Source: Actinomycetes bacterium
GTDB lineage: Bacteria; Actinomycetota; Actinomycetes; Mycobacteriales; Mycobacteriaceae
Length of the DNA: 39,859 bases
Direction of reading: 5' to 3'
NCBI GenBank assembly: GCA_022601275.1
Contig: JAHZIT010000018.1
Span: forward strand, 1-39,859
The notes under the pieces are model-generated. The model was not told the origin of the DNA and made no database searches. It saw only the letters and a list, made by a program, of their open reading frames with translations. This document shows, piece after piece, positions 7,026 through 19,951 of the stretch; positions within the stretch are counted from its first letter, which is position 1; every line of letters starts with the position of its first letter. Position numbers and translations under genes: made by a program.

Positions 7026-7789
7026 TGGCGGGGCCACCCGATGTGACCGGTCGCTGCGCGATCGTTACCGGTAGCAGCGCCGGTATCGGGTTCGCCTCGG
7101 CCCAACGTCTGGCCGAGGCGGGCGCGGACATTGTCCTCAACGCGCGCGATGGGCCACGACTCTCGCAGGCCGTCGACCGCATCGCGGCAACCTACCCCGT
7201 CCGGGTGGCCGGGGTCCCGGGGGATGCAGCCTCATCTGACGTCATCGCGGAGCTGATTTCGACCGCAGCTGACTGGGGCGGAGCCAACATAGCCGTGGCC
7301 AATGCAGGCGGCGGGACGGACGACTTGCCGGTAACGGAGCAAGACGCAGCGCGCCTGTGGCGCAACAACGTCTGGACTACAGAAGCTCTCATCGGTGCGG
7401 TCAGCCCCGCGATGACACAACGGGGCTGGGGTCGGATCGTCACGGTGTCCAGCGTGGCCGGCCGTCACCGCAGCCCGACCTCCGTGCCCGCCTACGCGGC
7501 GGCCAAAGCCGGCGTGGTCGCGCTGACCCGTTCAGCAGCCCACGAACTTGCGCCCTACGGAGTAACGGTGAATTGTGTGGCGCCCGGGGTGATCGCAACC
7601 GATCGGATCGTGCGACGTGTATCTCGGATGCCCGAGGAGCGGTCGGCAGACATCCGTGCGCAGATTCCGCTGGGGCGTTTGGGCGAGCCGGATGAAGTGG
7701 CCGCCGCGATCTCTTTCCTGTGCGGCTCCGAGGCCGGCTTCATCACCGGACACACCCTCGACGTCAACGGCGGGGCGTGGATGAATTGA
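7025..7789 (+). CDS. Short-chain dehydrogenase/reductase (SDR)
   Basis: The 254-aa protein is a classical SDR. It has the cofactor motif TGSSAGIG near residues 15-22, NAGG near 91-94, and the catalytic Ser in VTVSSVAG. YAAAK supplies the catalytic Tyr and Lys, and VAPGVIATD follows. The C-terminus is the usual FITGHTLDVNGG. The cofactor and substrate cannot be decided from sequence. An Asn-Ala-Arg after the second strand (LNARD) slightly favours NADP(H). The gene is coupled to rraA by a TGATG overlap and is convergent to ethA. M. tuberculosis has rraA directly next to ethA, so the gene is an insertion or a retained ancestral gene. Confidence 0.88.
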   Translation: MAGPPDVTGRCAIVTGSSAGIGFASAQRLAEAGADIVLNARDGPRLSQAVDRIAATYPVRVAGVPGDAASSDVIAELISTAADWGGANIAVANAGGGTDDLPVTEQDAARLWRNNVWTTEALIGAVSPAMTQRGWGRIVTVSSVAGRHRSPTSVPAYAAAKAGVVALTRSAAHELAPYGVTVNCVAPGVIATDRIVRRVSRMPEERSADIRAQIPLGRLGEPDEVAAAISFLCGSEAGFITGHTLDVNGGAWMN

Positions 7790-7835
7790 ACCGCATTGAC
7801 GCCCCGAATGCACTGGCGCCCAGCGGCCCGAAACG

Positions 7836-7853
7836 CGGCGCCCTCGGGCGCCG
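7836..7853. terminator. Hairpin between the convergent SDR and ethA genes
   Basis: A perfect 7-bp GC stem (CGGCGCC at 7836-7842 with GGCGCCG at 7847-7853) has a CTCG loop and no T-run. It sits in the 76-bp convergent gap. It would suit the U-less, bidirectional terminators common in mycobacteria. Confidence 0.5.
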
Positions 7854-7865
7854 AACACGGCGGTC

Positions 7866-9350
7866 CTACGCCGACCGCACCGACGACGCCGCCGGCACAC
7901 GGTGCTTGGAGAACGCCAGCGCCGCGTCTTCGACCTTGCGGCGCCGGATCAGTTGCGAGTCGAGCAGATAGTTCTGCTTGAGCCGCCACGGAGCCCGGGC
8001 GCCTGCCTTGGGCAGGTAGTCCAACGCCCGCAGCACGTAGCCGGGAGTGAAGTCCATCAGCGGCTGCGGATCGACACTGTCGCCGGGATGCCTCGGCTCC
8101 ACCGTGTCGTAACCGTTGGCGCCCATGTAGTTGATCACCCGGCAGAAGAACTCCGAAACCAGGTCGGCCTTCAGAGTCCACGAGGCATTGGTGTATCCGA
8201 TCGTGAAGGCAAGGTTCGGCATGTCGGTAAGCATCATGCCCTTGTAGGCCATCGTTTCGCTGAGTTCGATGTCCTTGCCGTTGCGCGATACTGTCGCACC
8301 CCCGAACAGCTGAAGGTTCAAACCCGTTGCTGTGACGATTATGTCGGCTTCGAGGTGTTGGCCAGAGGCGAGTTCGATCCCAGTCTTGGTGAACCGCTCG
8401 ATCGTGTCGGTCACCACGTCGGCCTTTCCTGAGCGGATCGTCTTGAACAGATCTCCGTTGGGCGCCAAGCACACTCGCTCGTCCCATGGGTTGTAGCGCG
8501 GATTGAAGTGCTTGTTGACGTCGTAATTCTCGGGTAGGCGGTGCCGGGCCATAGTCAGTAGCTGTTTACGGAACATGTCCGGGAAGCGGCGCGCCATCTG
8601 ATACTGACCGGACTGCAGCAGAATGCTCTTCCATCGGTTGAGGACGTAGGCAGCCTTCTCGGGCAGGCGTTTGTTGGTCTGCACCGTGAACGGGTCGACG
8701 TCGGGCAGCGCCGCGATGAACGTCGGTGACCGCTGCAGCATCGTTACGTGCCCTACTCCCGAATCGGCAAGTGCCGGAATGAGAGTGACGGCTGTGGCGC
8801 CACTGCCGATCACCACGACGCGCTTGTCCGCGTAGTCGAGGTCCTCCGGCCAGTGCTGCGGATGGACGATGGTCCCCTCGAAATCCTCAGAACCCGCGAA
8901 CTCGGGCGAGTACCCCTGGTCGTAGTTGTAGTAACCGCTGCACGCCATCAGGTACCTACAGGAGATGTCGACCAGCTCGCCGTCACGTTCGACGCTCAAC
9001 GTCCAGCGGGCGTCGGCGTCGGACCAGTCGGCAGCCTTGACGTGCTGACCGTATCGGATGTGCTTGTCGATGCCGTACTCGGCGACCGTCTCTTTCAGAT
9101 AGGCGATGATGTCGGGGCCATCGGCGATCGCCTTCTCCGAAGTCCACGGCTTGAATCGGAAGCCCAGCGTGAACATGTCGGAGTCCGAGCGGATGCCGGG
9201 GTACTTGAACAGATCCCAGGTACCACCGAGATTCGCGCGGCGTTCCAGAATGGCATAGCTCTTGCCGGGGCAGCGGTCCTGGAGATGCCAGGCAGCACTG
9301 ATGCCGGAGATGCCGGCTCCCACAATGACGACGTCGACAAATTCGGTCAT
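7866..9350 (-). CDS. ethA: EthA-type Baeyer-Villiger monooxygenase
   Basis: The 494-aa flavoprotein has an FAD-binding GAGISG motif at residues 11-16. The Baeyer-Villiger fingerprint FxGxxxHxxxW spans F157-W167, and the NADPH-binding GSGATA is at about 182-187. It corresponds to M. tuberculosis EthA (Rv3854c, 489 aa), which oxidises ketones and activates the thioamide prodrug ethionamide. It is divergent from ethR with a 76-bp shared spacer, as in M. tuberculosis, so repression by EthR is expected. The C-terminal part (residues 430-494) is basic and variable. The natural substrate is not evident from the sequence. Confidence 0.95.
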   Translation of the reverse strand: MTEFVDVVIVGAGISGISAAWHLQDRCPGKSYAILERRANLGGTWDLFKYPGIRSDSDMFTLGFRFKPWTSEKAIADGPDIIAYLKETVAEYGIDKHIRYGQHVKAADWSDADARWTLSVERDGELVDISCRYLMACSGYYNYDQGYSPEFAGSEDFEGTIVHPQHWPEDLDYADKRVVVIGSGATAVTLIPALADSGVGHVTMLQRSPTFIAALPDVDPFTVQTNKRLPEKAAYVLNRWKSILLQSGQYQMARRFPDMFRKQLLTMARHRLPENYDVNKHFNPRYNPWDERVCLAPNGDLFKTIRSGKADVVTDTIERFTKTGIELASGQHLEADIIVTATGLNLQLFGGATVSRNGKDIELSETMAYKGMMLTDMPNLAFTIGYTNASWTLKADLVSEFFCRVINYMGANGYDTVEPRHPGDSVDPQPLMDFTPGYVLRALDYLPKAGARAPWRLKQNYLLDSQLIRRRKVEDAALAFSKHRVPAASSVRSA

Positions 9351-9356
9351 GGTGTC

Positions 9357-9415
9357 AAGCTATCAACGCTATGTCGAAGTAGTCAACACTCTGTTGAGAA
9401 ACTCGACACTGCGGT
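9357..9415. promoter_or_regulatory. EthR operator in the ethA-ethR intergenic region
   Basis: The spacer contains repeated half-sites of the TATCAACG / TGTCGA / GTCAAC / CTCGACACT type in alternating orientation. Read on the plus strand, it aligns along most of its length with the 55-bp EthR operator of M. tuberculosis as I remember it. EthR is known to bind that site cooperatively as several dimers. The half-site spacing is preserved while the intervening bases differ, which is what a functional operator would show. Confidence 0.75.
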
Positions 9416-9426
9416 AAAGTTCATGT

Positions 9427-10068
9427 GTGAGCGTCGGCAGCCAAACTCGCCCGGGGCGCGGTAGACGTACTGCGCGCCCGTCCGGCGACGACCGCGAGTT
9501 GGCCATCCTGGAGACCGCCGAGCGCCTCCTCGAGGACCGTCCGCTGGCCGAGATCTCGGTCGACGACCTGGCCAGGGGTGCCGGCCTGTCCCGGCCGACC
9601 TTCTACTTCTACTTCCCGTCCAAGAACGCGGTGCTGCTGACGCTGCTCGAGCGGGTGATCACCGAGGCCGACAGCGCGCTGCAGCAGTTGAACGACAAGC
9701 GCCCCGCCGGACGTCACGAGATTTGGCGGCACGGCATCAACGCGTTCTTCCAGACCTTTGGCGCGCACCGTGCGGTGTGCGCTGCGACCGTCGCGGCCAA
9801 ATCCGCCAACTCCGAAGCCCGCGAACTGTGGGCCACATCGATGCAGCGGTGGATCGATCACATCGCCGGGGTCATCGAAGCCGAACGCGTCAGCGGGGCG
9901 GCTCCAGTCACCGTTCCGGCGCTGGAGTTGTCGACGGCCCTGAACCTGATGAACGAGTCGGTGATGACGGCGGCCTTCGCCGGGCACCAACCGTCGATCC
10001 CCGACGATCGTGTGTTGGACAACCTGGTACACATCTGGACGACGAGCATCTACGGCGATACGCAGTGA
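9427..10068 (+). CDS. ethR: EthR, TetR-family repressor of ethA
   Basis: The 213-aa TetR-family protein starts at GTG 9427 and is divergent from ethA. The block RGRRTARPSGDDRELAI and the HTH region with SRPTFYFYFPSK are nearly identical to M. tuberculosis EthR (216 aa). So is the C-terminal ATALNLMNE...VHIWTTSIYG. EthR represses ethA and its own gene, and its long ligand tunnel binds hydrophobic esters and synthetic inducers. The region around residues 95-135 (ligand pocket side) is the least conserved part compared with M. tuberculosis, so inducer preference may differ. Confidence 0.95.
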   Translation: MSVGSQTRPGRGRRTARPSGDDRELAILETAERLLEDRPLAEISVDDLARGAGLSRPTFYFYFPSKNAVLLTLLERVITEADSALQQLNDKRPAGRHEIWRHGINAFFQTFGAHRAVCAATVAAKSANSEARELWATSMQRWIDHIAGVIEAERVSGAAPVTVPALELSTALNLMNESVMTAAFAGHQPSIPDDRVLDNLVHIWTTSIYGDTQ

Positions 10069-10108
10069 GCTCCGTTACTGATGGAGCCGCTGCTGCGGCC
10101 AGGGCTAT

Positions 10109-11113
10109 TCAGCTTTCCGTCCACGCCAGCAGCTTCTTGGTGGGCCAGGTGTTGACGATCCGGTCCGCGGCCAGCGCCGCGTCCAGTGCCCGCTGCGCAC
10201 CGTAGCCGAGAAACTCCAGCTGACCGGGCGCGTGCGCGTCGGTATCGATCGAGAACACGCAGCCGATGTCCACCGCCGACTTCAGCAGGCGGGTCGGCGG
10301 ATCACGTCGCTCCGGGCGGGAGTTGATCTCGACAGCAGTACCGCTGTCTCTGCAGGCGGTGAAGACCTTCTCCGCGTCGAACTTGGATTCCGGACGAATT
10401 CCGCGACTCCCGGTGACCAGCCGCCCGGTGCAGTGGCCGAGAACGTCAGTGTGCGGGTTGGCCACCGCCTGGAGCATGCGGCGCGTCATCGCGGACGGAT
10501 CCATCCCGAGTTTGGAGTGAACGCTGGCGACGACGATGTCGAGCCGCTCGAGCAACTCGGGCTCCTGATCGAGGGAACCGTCATCGAGGATGTCGACCTC
10601 GATCCCGGTGAGAATCCTCATGGGAGCCGCCTTTTCGCGGATTTCGTCGATCGCGTCGAGCTGCCGACGAAGCCGCTGCGGGGACAGCCCGTTGGCGATC
10701 CTCAGACGTGGTGAATGATCGGTCAACGCACAATATTCATGGCCCAGATCGCGGGCCGCCAGCATCATCTCCTCGATCGAGGCCGACCCGTCGGACCAAT
10801 TGGAGTGCACGTGCAGATCGCCGCGCAGCGCCGCGCGGATGGGGCCACCGCCCAGGTCTTCGGCGGCCGCGCGCAACTCGGCGAGCGCCTCCGGTTCGTT
10901 GCCCGCCCACGCCTGCGCGATGACCTTCGCGGTTTTCGGGCCTACCTTCGGGAGCGTCTGCCAACTGTTGGCTGCGCCGTGCTGCTCCCGCTGGACATCG
11001 GAGAGCGCCTCGATAACGTCGGCGGCGTTGCGGTAAGCCATCACGCGGCGGGAGTCTTCGCGCGCGCGGTCCTTGTAATACGCGATCTGGCGGAGCGCGA
11101 TGACCGGATCCAT
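10109..11113 (-). CDS. PHP-domain phosphoesterase with N-terminal helix-hairpin-helix (Rv3856c-like)
   Basis: The 334-aa protein starts at ATG 11113; the upstream in-frame extension is low-complexity and lacks homology that I recognise. Residues 1-90 resemble the polymerase-X-type HhH domain (LPKVGPKTAKVIAQAW). The PHP domain begins near residue 100. It has the metal-binding motifs GDLHVHSNWSDG, ALTDHS, GIEVDI, ASVHS, GHCTGR and IDTDAH, so the metal site looks complete. This is the DNA polymerase X C-terminal arrangement without the polymerase, as in M. tuberculosis Rv3856c (335 aa). Likely activities are phosphoesterase or 3'-end processing in DNA repair or nucleotide turnover. The substrate is unknown. 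Confidence 0.88.
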   Translation of the reverse strand: MDPVIALRQIAYYKDRAREDSRRVMAYRNAADVIEALSDVQREQHGAANSWQTLPKVGPKTAKVIAQAWAGNEPEALAELRAAAEDLGGGPIRAALRGDLHVHSNWSDGSASIEEMMLAARDLGHEYCALTDHSPRLRIANGLSPQRLRRQLDAIDEIREKAAPMRILTGIEVDILDDGSLDQEPELLERLDIVVASVHSKLGMDPSAMTRRMLQAVANPHTDVLGHCTGRLVTGSRGIRPESKFDAEKVFTACRDSGTAVEINSRPERRDPPTRLLKSAVDIGCVFSIDTDAHAPGQLEFLGYGAQRALDAALAADRIVNTWPTKKLLAWTES

Positions 11114-11297
11114 GCCGTCTAGTGTGCCCAGGTCCGAGTCCCGGTGTGCCGCCGTACCATCCTGGAGCGGTCGGCTGGCAAGATCAGCCGCATCGGGCGC
11201 AGCGACAACGCTCGGCGAGAACTTCGAGCGGCTACCGGCTAGGCAAACATCAAGGAGCACGCCCCGGCCGGGCGGCACCCGTCAAGCGAGGAGTTCG

Positions 11298-11531
11298 CTA
11301 GACGCCGTAGCGCAGGAGCTCGTCAGCGGTGATCAACCGTTCGGCCTTGGCTGGAAACTCCCGACTCTTGACCGGGTGACGGAATAACAACCAGGCCATA
11401 CGCCCTGCCCGGTAGCGGGAAATCGCGTTGATATACACGGTGCCTACTCCTGCGGTGTTCCAATAGCTGGCCCGGGTCGCTACTTTACCGCAGCGCCCTC
11501 GCCAAGTCATTAGATACCTCGCCGCTGGCAA
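11298..11531 (-). CDS. Possible small protein (position of Rv3857c)
   Basis: A 77-codon frame lies between gltD and the PHP gene, where M. tuberculosis has the small gene Rv3857c. The C-terminal 45 residues look coding, with a good GC bias at third positions and a plausible helix MAWLLFRHPVKSREFPAKAE. The N-terminal part is less convincing. No clear ribosome binding site decides the start. It may also be a decayed gene. The stretches on either side (11114-11297 and 11532-11643) contain no gene I can support. Confidence 0.4.
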   Translation of the reverse strand: MPAARYLMTWRGRCGKVATRASYWNTAGVGTVYINAISRYRAGRMAWLLFRHPVKSREFPAKAERLITADELLRYGV

Positions 11532-11600
11532 ACTGCTGGAGGCTCGCCGACCAATGGTCAGATGTTTTTGTAGCGACTCAAGTGACTGCTGTTACTCGAG

Positions 11601-11652
11601 CGCGCAAGCGCTCATCGCTGCTGTCTGCTCTTCGCGCAAGCGCTCATCGCTG
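11601..11652. repeat. 20-bp direct repeat at the gltD 3' end
   Basis: The sequence CGCGCAAGCGCTCATCGCTG occurs perfectly at 11601-11620 and 11633-11652. The second copy includes the gltD stop codon and the first lies just outside the gene. It looks like a 32-bp tandem duplication of the gene's tail. Confidence 0.9.
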
Positions 11653-13099
11653 CGGCACCTCGGTGGGCTTGATCGGCGACGGCAGCGCCGTCCGTCCCAT
11701 GAGGTACCGGTCCACCGCGGCGGCCGCGGCGCGACCCTCAGCGATCGCCCACACGATCAGGGACTGACCCCGTCCCATATCGCCGGCCACGTACACGCCG
11801 GGCACCGACGTCGCGAAGGCGTCGTCACGTGCCACGTTGCCGCGTTCATTGAGCTCAACGCGGAGGTCGGCCAACAGCCCTTTGGGCTCGGGTCCGGTGA
11901 AGCCCATGGCCAACAACACGAGTTCGGCCGCGAGTTGGAAATCAGTGCCGTCGACCTTCTCGAACTTACCGGCCCTCATCTCGACCTCGTGACCACGCAG
12001 GCCAGTCACTTCGCCCTCGCCGAGGAATTGCTCGGTGTTCACCGAGTAGACCCTCTCGCCGCCCTCCTCGTGCGCCGATGAGACCCGGTACATCAGCGGA
12101 TAGGTCGGCCACGGCGTCGAATCGGCCCGTGTCTCCGGAGGGCGCGGCATGATCTCGAACTGGTGCACGCTGGCAGCGCCCTGTCGATGCGCGGTGCCCA
12201 GACAGTCTGCGCCGGTATCACCGCCGCCGATGATGACGACGTTCTTGCCGTTCGCCGTGATCGGCGGCTGCCCGTGCTCATCAGCCACCGCATCACCCAA
12301 CTGGACCCGGTTTGCCCACGGCAGGTACTCCATGGCCTGATGGATGCCGTCGAGCTCACGGCCTGGGATAGGTAGATCCCTGGCTGCGGTCGCACCGCCC
12401 GCCAGCACGACGGCATCGAAACCGGACCGCAATTCTGCGGCCGTGACATCGACACCGACATTCACCCCGGGACGGAATTCCGTTCCTTCGGCGCGCATCT
12501 GATCGAGGCGCCGGTCGATGTGGCGCTTCTCCATCTTGAATTCCGGTATGCCGTAACGCAGCAGGCCGCCGATGCGATCATCCCGCTCGAACACCGTGAC
12601 GGTATGCCCGGCGCGCGTCAGCTGCTGAGCCGCCGCCAGGCCCGCGGGTCCGGATCCCACTACAGCGACGGTCTTGCCGGTCAGCCGGCCGGGCGGCAAC
12701 GGCACCACCCAACCCTCGCTGAAGGCCTTGTCGATGATCTCCACCTCAACCTGCTTGATGGTCACCGGATCCTGATTGATGCCGAGCACGCAGGATCCCT
12801 CGCACGGAGCGGGACACAACCTCCCGGTGAACTCCGGGAAATTGTTCGTCGCATGCAACCGCTCGATGGCATCGTGCCAGCGCCCGTTACGCACCTGGTC
12901 GTTCCACTCCGGGATGAGGTTACCCAGTGGACATCCGTTGTGGCAGAAAGGGATACCGCAGTCCATGCAGCGGCTCGCCTGCTCCTTGAGGACGTCGTGC
13001 GAGAAATCTTGGTAGACCTCTCTCCAGTCGAGCAGGCGCAGATCGACCGGCCGCCGCGGTGGAGTCTCGCGGTGGGTGTGCTTCAAAAAGCCGCGCGGG

Positions 13100-13107
<8 letters not shown>
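11644..13107 (-). CDS. gltD: Glutamate synthase small subunit GltD
   Basis: The protein has 487 aa and uses a GTG start at 13107 that overlaps the gltB stop by 8 nt (GTGGCTGA). The N-terminal domain carries the cysteines of the two low-potential [4Fe-4S] clusters ([18 protein letters not shown] and [15 protein letters not shown]). The FAD motif [13 protein letters not shown] and the NADPH motif [11 protein letters not shown] follow, then a C-terminal FAD block ([22 protein letters not shown]). It transfers electrons from NADPH to the large subunit, where glutamine plus 2-oxoglutarate gives two glutamates. M. tuberculosis GltD (Rv3858c) is 488 aa. Confidence 0.97.
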
Positions 13108-17725
<4,618 letters not shown>

Positions 17726-18356
17726 TCCCACCTACCCTTTTCTTGCACGCGCCGCCGCGGAGCTGTACGGACGGCAACCGTTGACGAGAGCGCTAGCCGG
17801 TCTGGCGATGGAGATCCCCTCGTGCTGCACCGAACGACGGATCTTTTCCCACACGCCACAAGTGCTGAAACGATATGACAAACGGCCCCTGACATGCCAA
17901 CTTAGTCCAAAGTAATCAGGTTCGCCCGGCCATCCCCGACCCAGCCGCGCCAGACCCCGGGTCATGGCCGAATAACGTTGCCGCGGTGCTCCTTTCGCGA
18001 TGACAGAGACCGGTTCCCGCCACAGAGGAGAAGATCACGCGTCGCGCCGACCCCGAATCGCTATTTGCTGTGTACCCCTTTCGTCCCTCTGTACTGCGAC
18101 GATGCACCGTGGAAAATTTGCAGAAAAGCTTAGCCGGATTCTTAGAAATCTGCTGGATGAGGCTTTTGGGCCCGTTGCCCGCCCTGGTCCGCAGGCGGCA
18201 CCGGGACCGTCTCGTATTCGACTGCCCGACAGGGGCGTTACCTGCACGAAACCGAATAACGTCCGCTCCGGACAGCGAACTGGGCTGTCCCCCCTGCACC
18301 GTTCGGTTGGAGACACCGCCGACCGCCGCCTGCCCTGCCGTCGGCCGGCACGGACG
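17726..18356. other. Long gene-less region upstream of gltB
   Basis: About 630 bp without a convincing frame. It separates gltB from the convergent-side DNA glycosylase gene, both on the minus strand. A relatively A/T-rich patch lies at about 18095-18165. A minus-strand candidate promoter (TTGGCA, 19 nt, TATCGT near 17880-17915) could serve gltB but is weak evidence. In M. tuberculosis the genes beyond gltB lead into the ESX-1 region. Here the gene order changes at this point. Confidence 0.4.
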
Positions 18357-19268
18357 TCACATTCGGGCAAGATTTGGAATCGGCGCGCGCGGCCCAAAAC
18401 GGGGATTGATCGCCAGGCCGCTGACTTCGAGCAGCCGCACCGCCCGATGCCGATGCGGACGCACGGGCTTGAGCAACTCGACCATCTGCGGGTCTTCGAT
18501 CGGGTGCCCGAGCAGGGTCCAGCCCACCATCTTGGCGAGATGGTAGTCGCCGACCGATAGCGCGTCAGCGTCGCCGAATGCCCGCTGCAGGGTCTCAGCG
18601 GCCGTCCACTCCCCCACTCCCGGCAGCGACATCAACCCTGCACGGGCGGCATCGGCCGAGCGAGTGGCCAACCTTTCCAGGGCGTCGGCGCGCTGGGCGC
18701 ACCGCACTAGGGTGCGGGCCCGGCCGGGATCGACATTGGCGCGTTGGAACTCCCATGACGGGATCCGCCGCCAGGCATCCGCGGACGGCGGCACCTTCAG
18801 GTGAGCGGGCGCAGGTCCCGGCGCTGGGGCGCCATAGCCGGTCACGAGTTTCCGCCAGGCGCGATGCGCATCGGCGCCGTAGACGCGCTGCTCCAGCACC
18901 GCCGGGATCAGCGCCTCCAGCACCCGCCCGGTGCGGCCGAGCCGTAAGTGTGGGACCCGGCGGTGGGCGGCGGCAATCGTCGGCTCCGCGGGCCGGAACC
19001 CGGTCGCATCGTCGTCAGCACCCAGCAGGGCAGGTAGCGTCTCGGTGAATTCCGCGGCACCGGGCCCCCAGGCTTCGCAGTCAACCGTGTCGGGCGCACC
19101 CCGGCTTATCCGTGCGGTGACCGGTCCGCTGACCTGCAGGCTGGTGCGCCAGATCGCTCCGTCCACGGCGTCGTGATAGCAGGGGTCACCCCTGCCCCGC
19201 CGCAACGGTGACAACGTCAGACCGGGACTGGCGGGCCCAGAAAAAACCACGCTGGCCGAGCAGTGCAC
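18357..19268 (-). CDS. HhH-GPD DNA glycosylase (AlkA/DNA-3-methyladenine glycosylase II-like)
   Basis: This is about 303 aa. Residues 1-100 form a beta-rich N-terminal domain. The HhH-GPD domain follows at about 105-280, with the hairpin LPGVGEWTAAETLQRAFGD. The catalytic Asp is in SVGDYHL, and before the HhH are the helices EALIPAVLEQRVYG. The family removes alkylated purines from DNA in base excision repair. The exact start is uncertain: the GTG at 19268 gives the listed length, and the first 20 residues look unstructured, so a later start is possible. No [4Fe-4S] cysteine loop is visible at the C-terminus, which argues against the Nth/MutY branch. Confidence 0.85.
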   Translation of the reverse strand: MHCSASVVFSGPASPGLTLSPLRRGRGDPCYHDAVDGAIWRTSLQVSGPVTARISRGAPDTVDCEAWGPGAAEFTETLPALLGADDDATGFRPAEPTIAAAHRRVPHLRLGRTGRVLEALIPAVLEQRVYGADAHRAWRKLVTGYGAPAPGPAPAHLKVPPSADAWRRIPSWEFQRANVDPGRARTLVRCAQRADALERLATRSADAARAGLMSLPGVGEWTAAETLQRAFGDADALSVGDYHLAKMVGWTLLGHPIEDPQMVELLKPVRPHRHRAVRLLEVSGLAINPRFGPRAPIPNLARM

Positions 19269-19297
19269 GCCGCCAGCCTATGCCGCCTTGCTCGCCT

Positions 19298-19351
19298 CAC
19301 CTGATCTGGCAGCATCACCTGGACTGGCAGCATCACCTGGACTGTCAGCGA
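19298..19351. repeat. 18-bp intergenic tandem repeat (3 copies)
   Basis: Three consecutive copies of about CACCTGGACTGGCAGCAT occupy 19298-19315, 19316-19333 and 19334-19351. The first two differ at two positions and the third is more degenerate. The repeat sits in the 120-bp gap between the divergent glycosylase and SRPBCC genes, so it lies within the shared promoter region. Confidence 0.88.
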
Positions 19352-19388
19352 CACGTCGCGCGTCCCACCCGACCGATAACATTCGGTC

Positions 19389-19862
19389 ATGCCCCCACCA
19401 GCAGCCCCTGACTCGCATGGCTCCGTCGCTGTTGTCGCCGACCCGGCTGCGGTCTACGAACTGATCACCGATTTGGACATACTTTCGTCGCTGGCCGAAG
19501 AGGCCGAGAGCATGCAGTGGCGCAAGGGTCACGCGGCCAGCCCCGGTGCGGTGTTCTCCGGGCGCAACCGCAACGGTTCACATACCTGGACCACGAAGTG
19601 CACGGTGACCGTGGCTGACCCGGGCCGGGCATTCGCGTTCGACGTCCAGAGCGCAGGAATCCTCCCAATCTCCCACTGGCGCTACGACATCGAACCGACC
19701 AGCCAGGGTTGCATCGTCACCGAATCAACATGGGACCGTCGGCCCCGGTGGTTCCGCAGGCCTGCCAAGATTGCCACCGGTGTCAGCGATCGCAACAAAG
19801 CGAACGCCGAACACATCAAACTCACCCTGGAGCGGCTCAAGGGGCGCGCCGAAGCCTCCTAG
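19389..19862 (+). CDS. SRPBCC (START/polyketide cyclase-like) family protein
   Basis: This 157-aa protein begins with a short low-complexity leader. The SRPBCC pattern follows: SVAVVADPAAVYELITDLD (first strand and helix), repeated beta strands (CTVTVADPGRAFAFDVQ, HWRYDIEPTSQGCIVTESTWD) and a long C-terminal helix (KANAEHIKLTLERLKGRAE). Such proteins bind hydrophobic ligands in a helix-grip fold. The ligand cannot be inferred. Many mycobacterial paralogues exist. It is followed 90 bp later by an MFS transporter on the same strand. Confidence 0.8.
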   Translation: MPPPAAPDSHGSVAVVADPAAVYELITDLDILSSLAEEAESMQWRKGHAASPGAVFSGRNRNGSHTWTTKCTVTVADPGRAFAFDVQSAGILPISHWRYDIEPTSQGCIVTESTWDRRPRWFRRPAKIATGVSDRNKANAEHIKLTLERLKGRAEAS

Positions 19863-19951
19863 TGCGACCGTCCGGCAATCTTGCCGGCCACCAAAGGCGA
19901 TGCGCTCGGCGAGCGGTGACCGGCCCACAGCAGAACGCTTACGGTGGAGAG

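Noticed and set aside
18000..18560. Plus-strand frames in the gap behind gltB
   Set aside because: No good start or ribosome binding site, mixed composition, and the right part overlaps the DNA glycosylase antisense.
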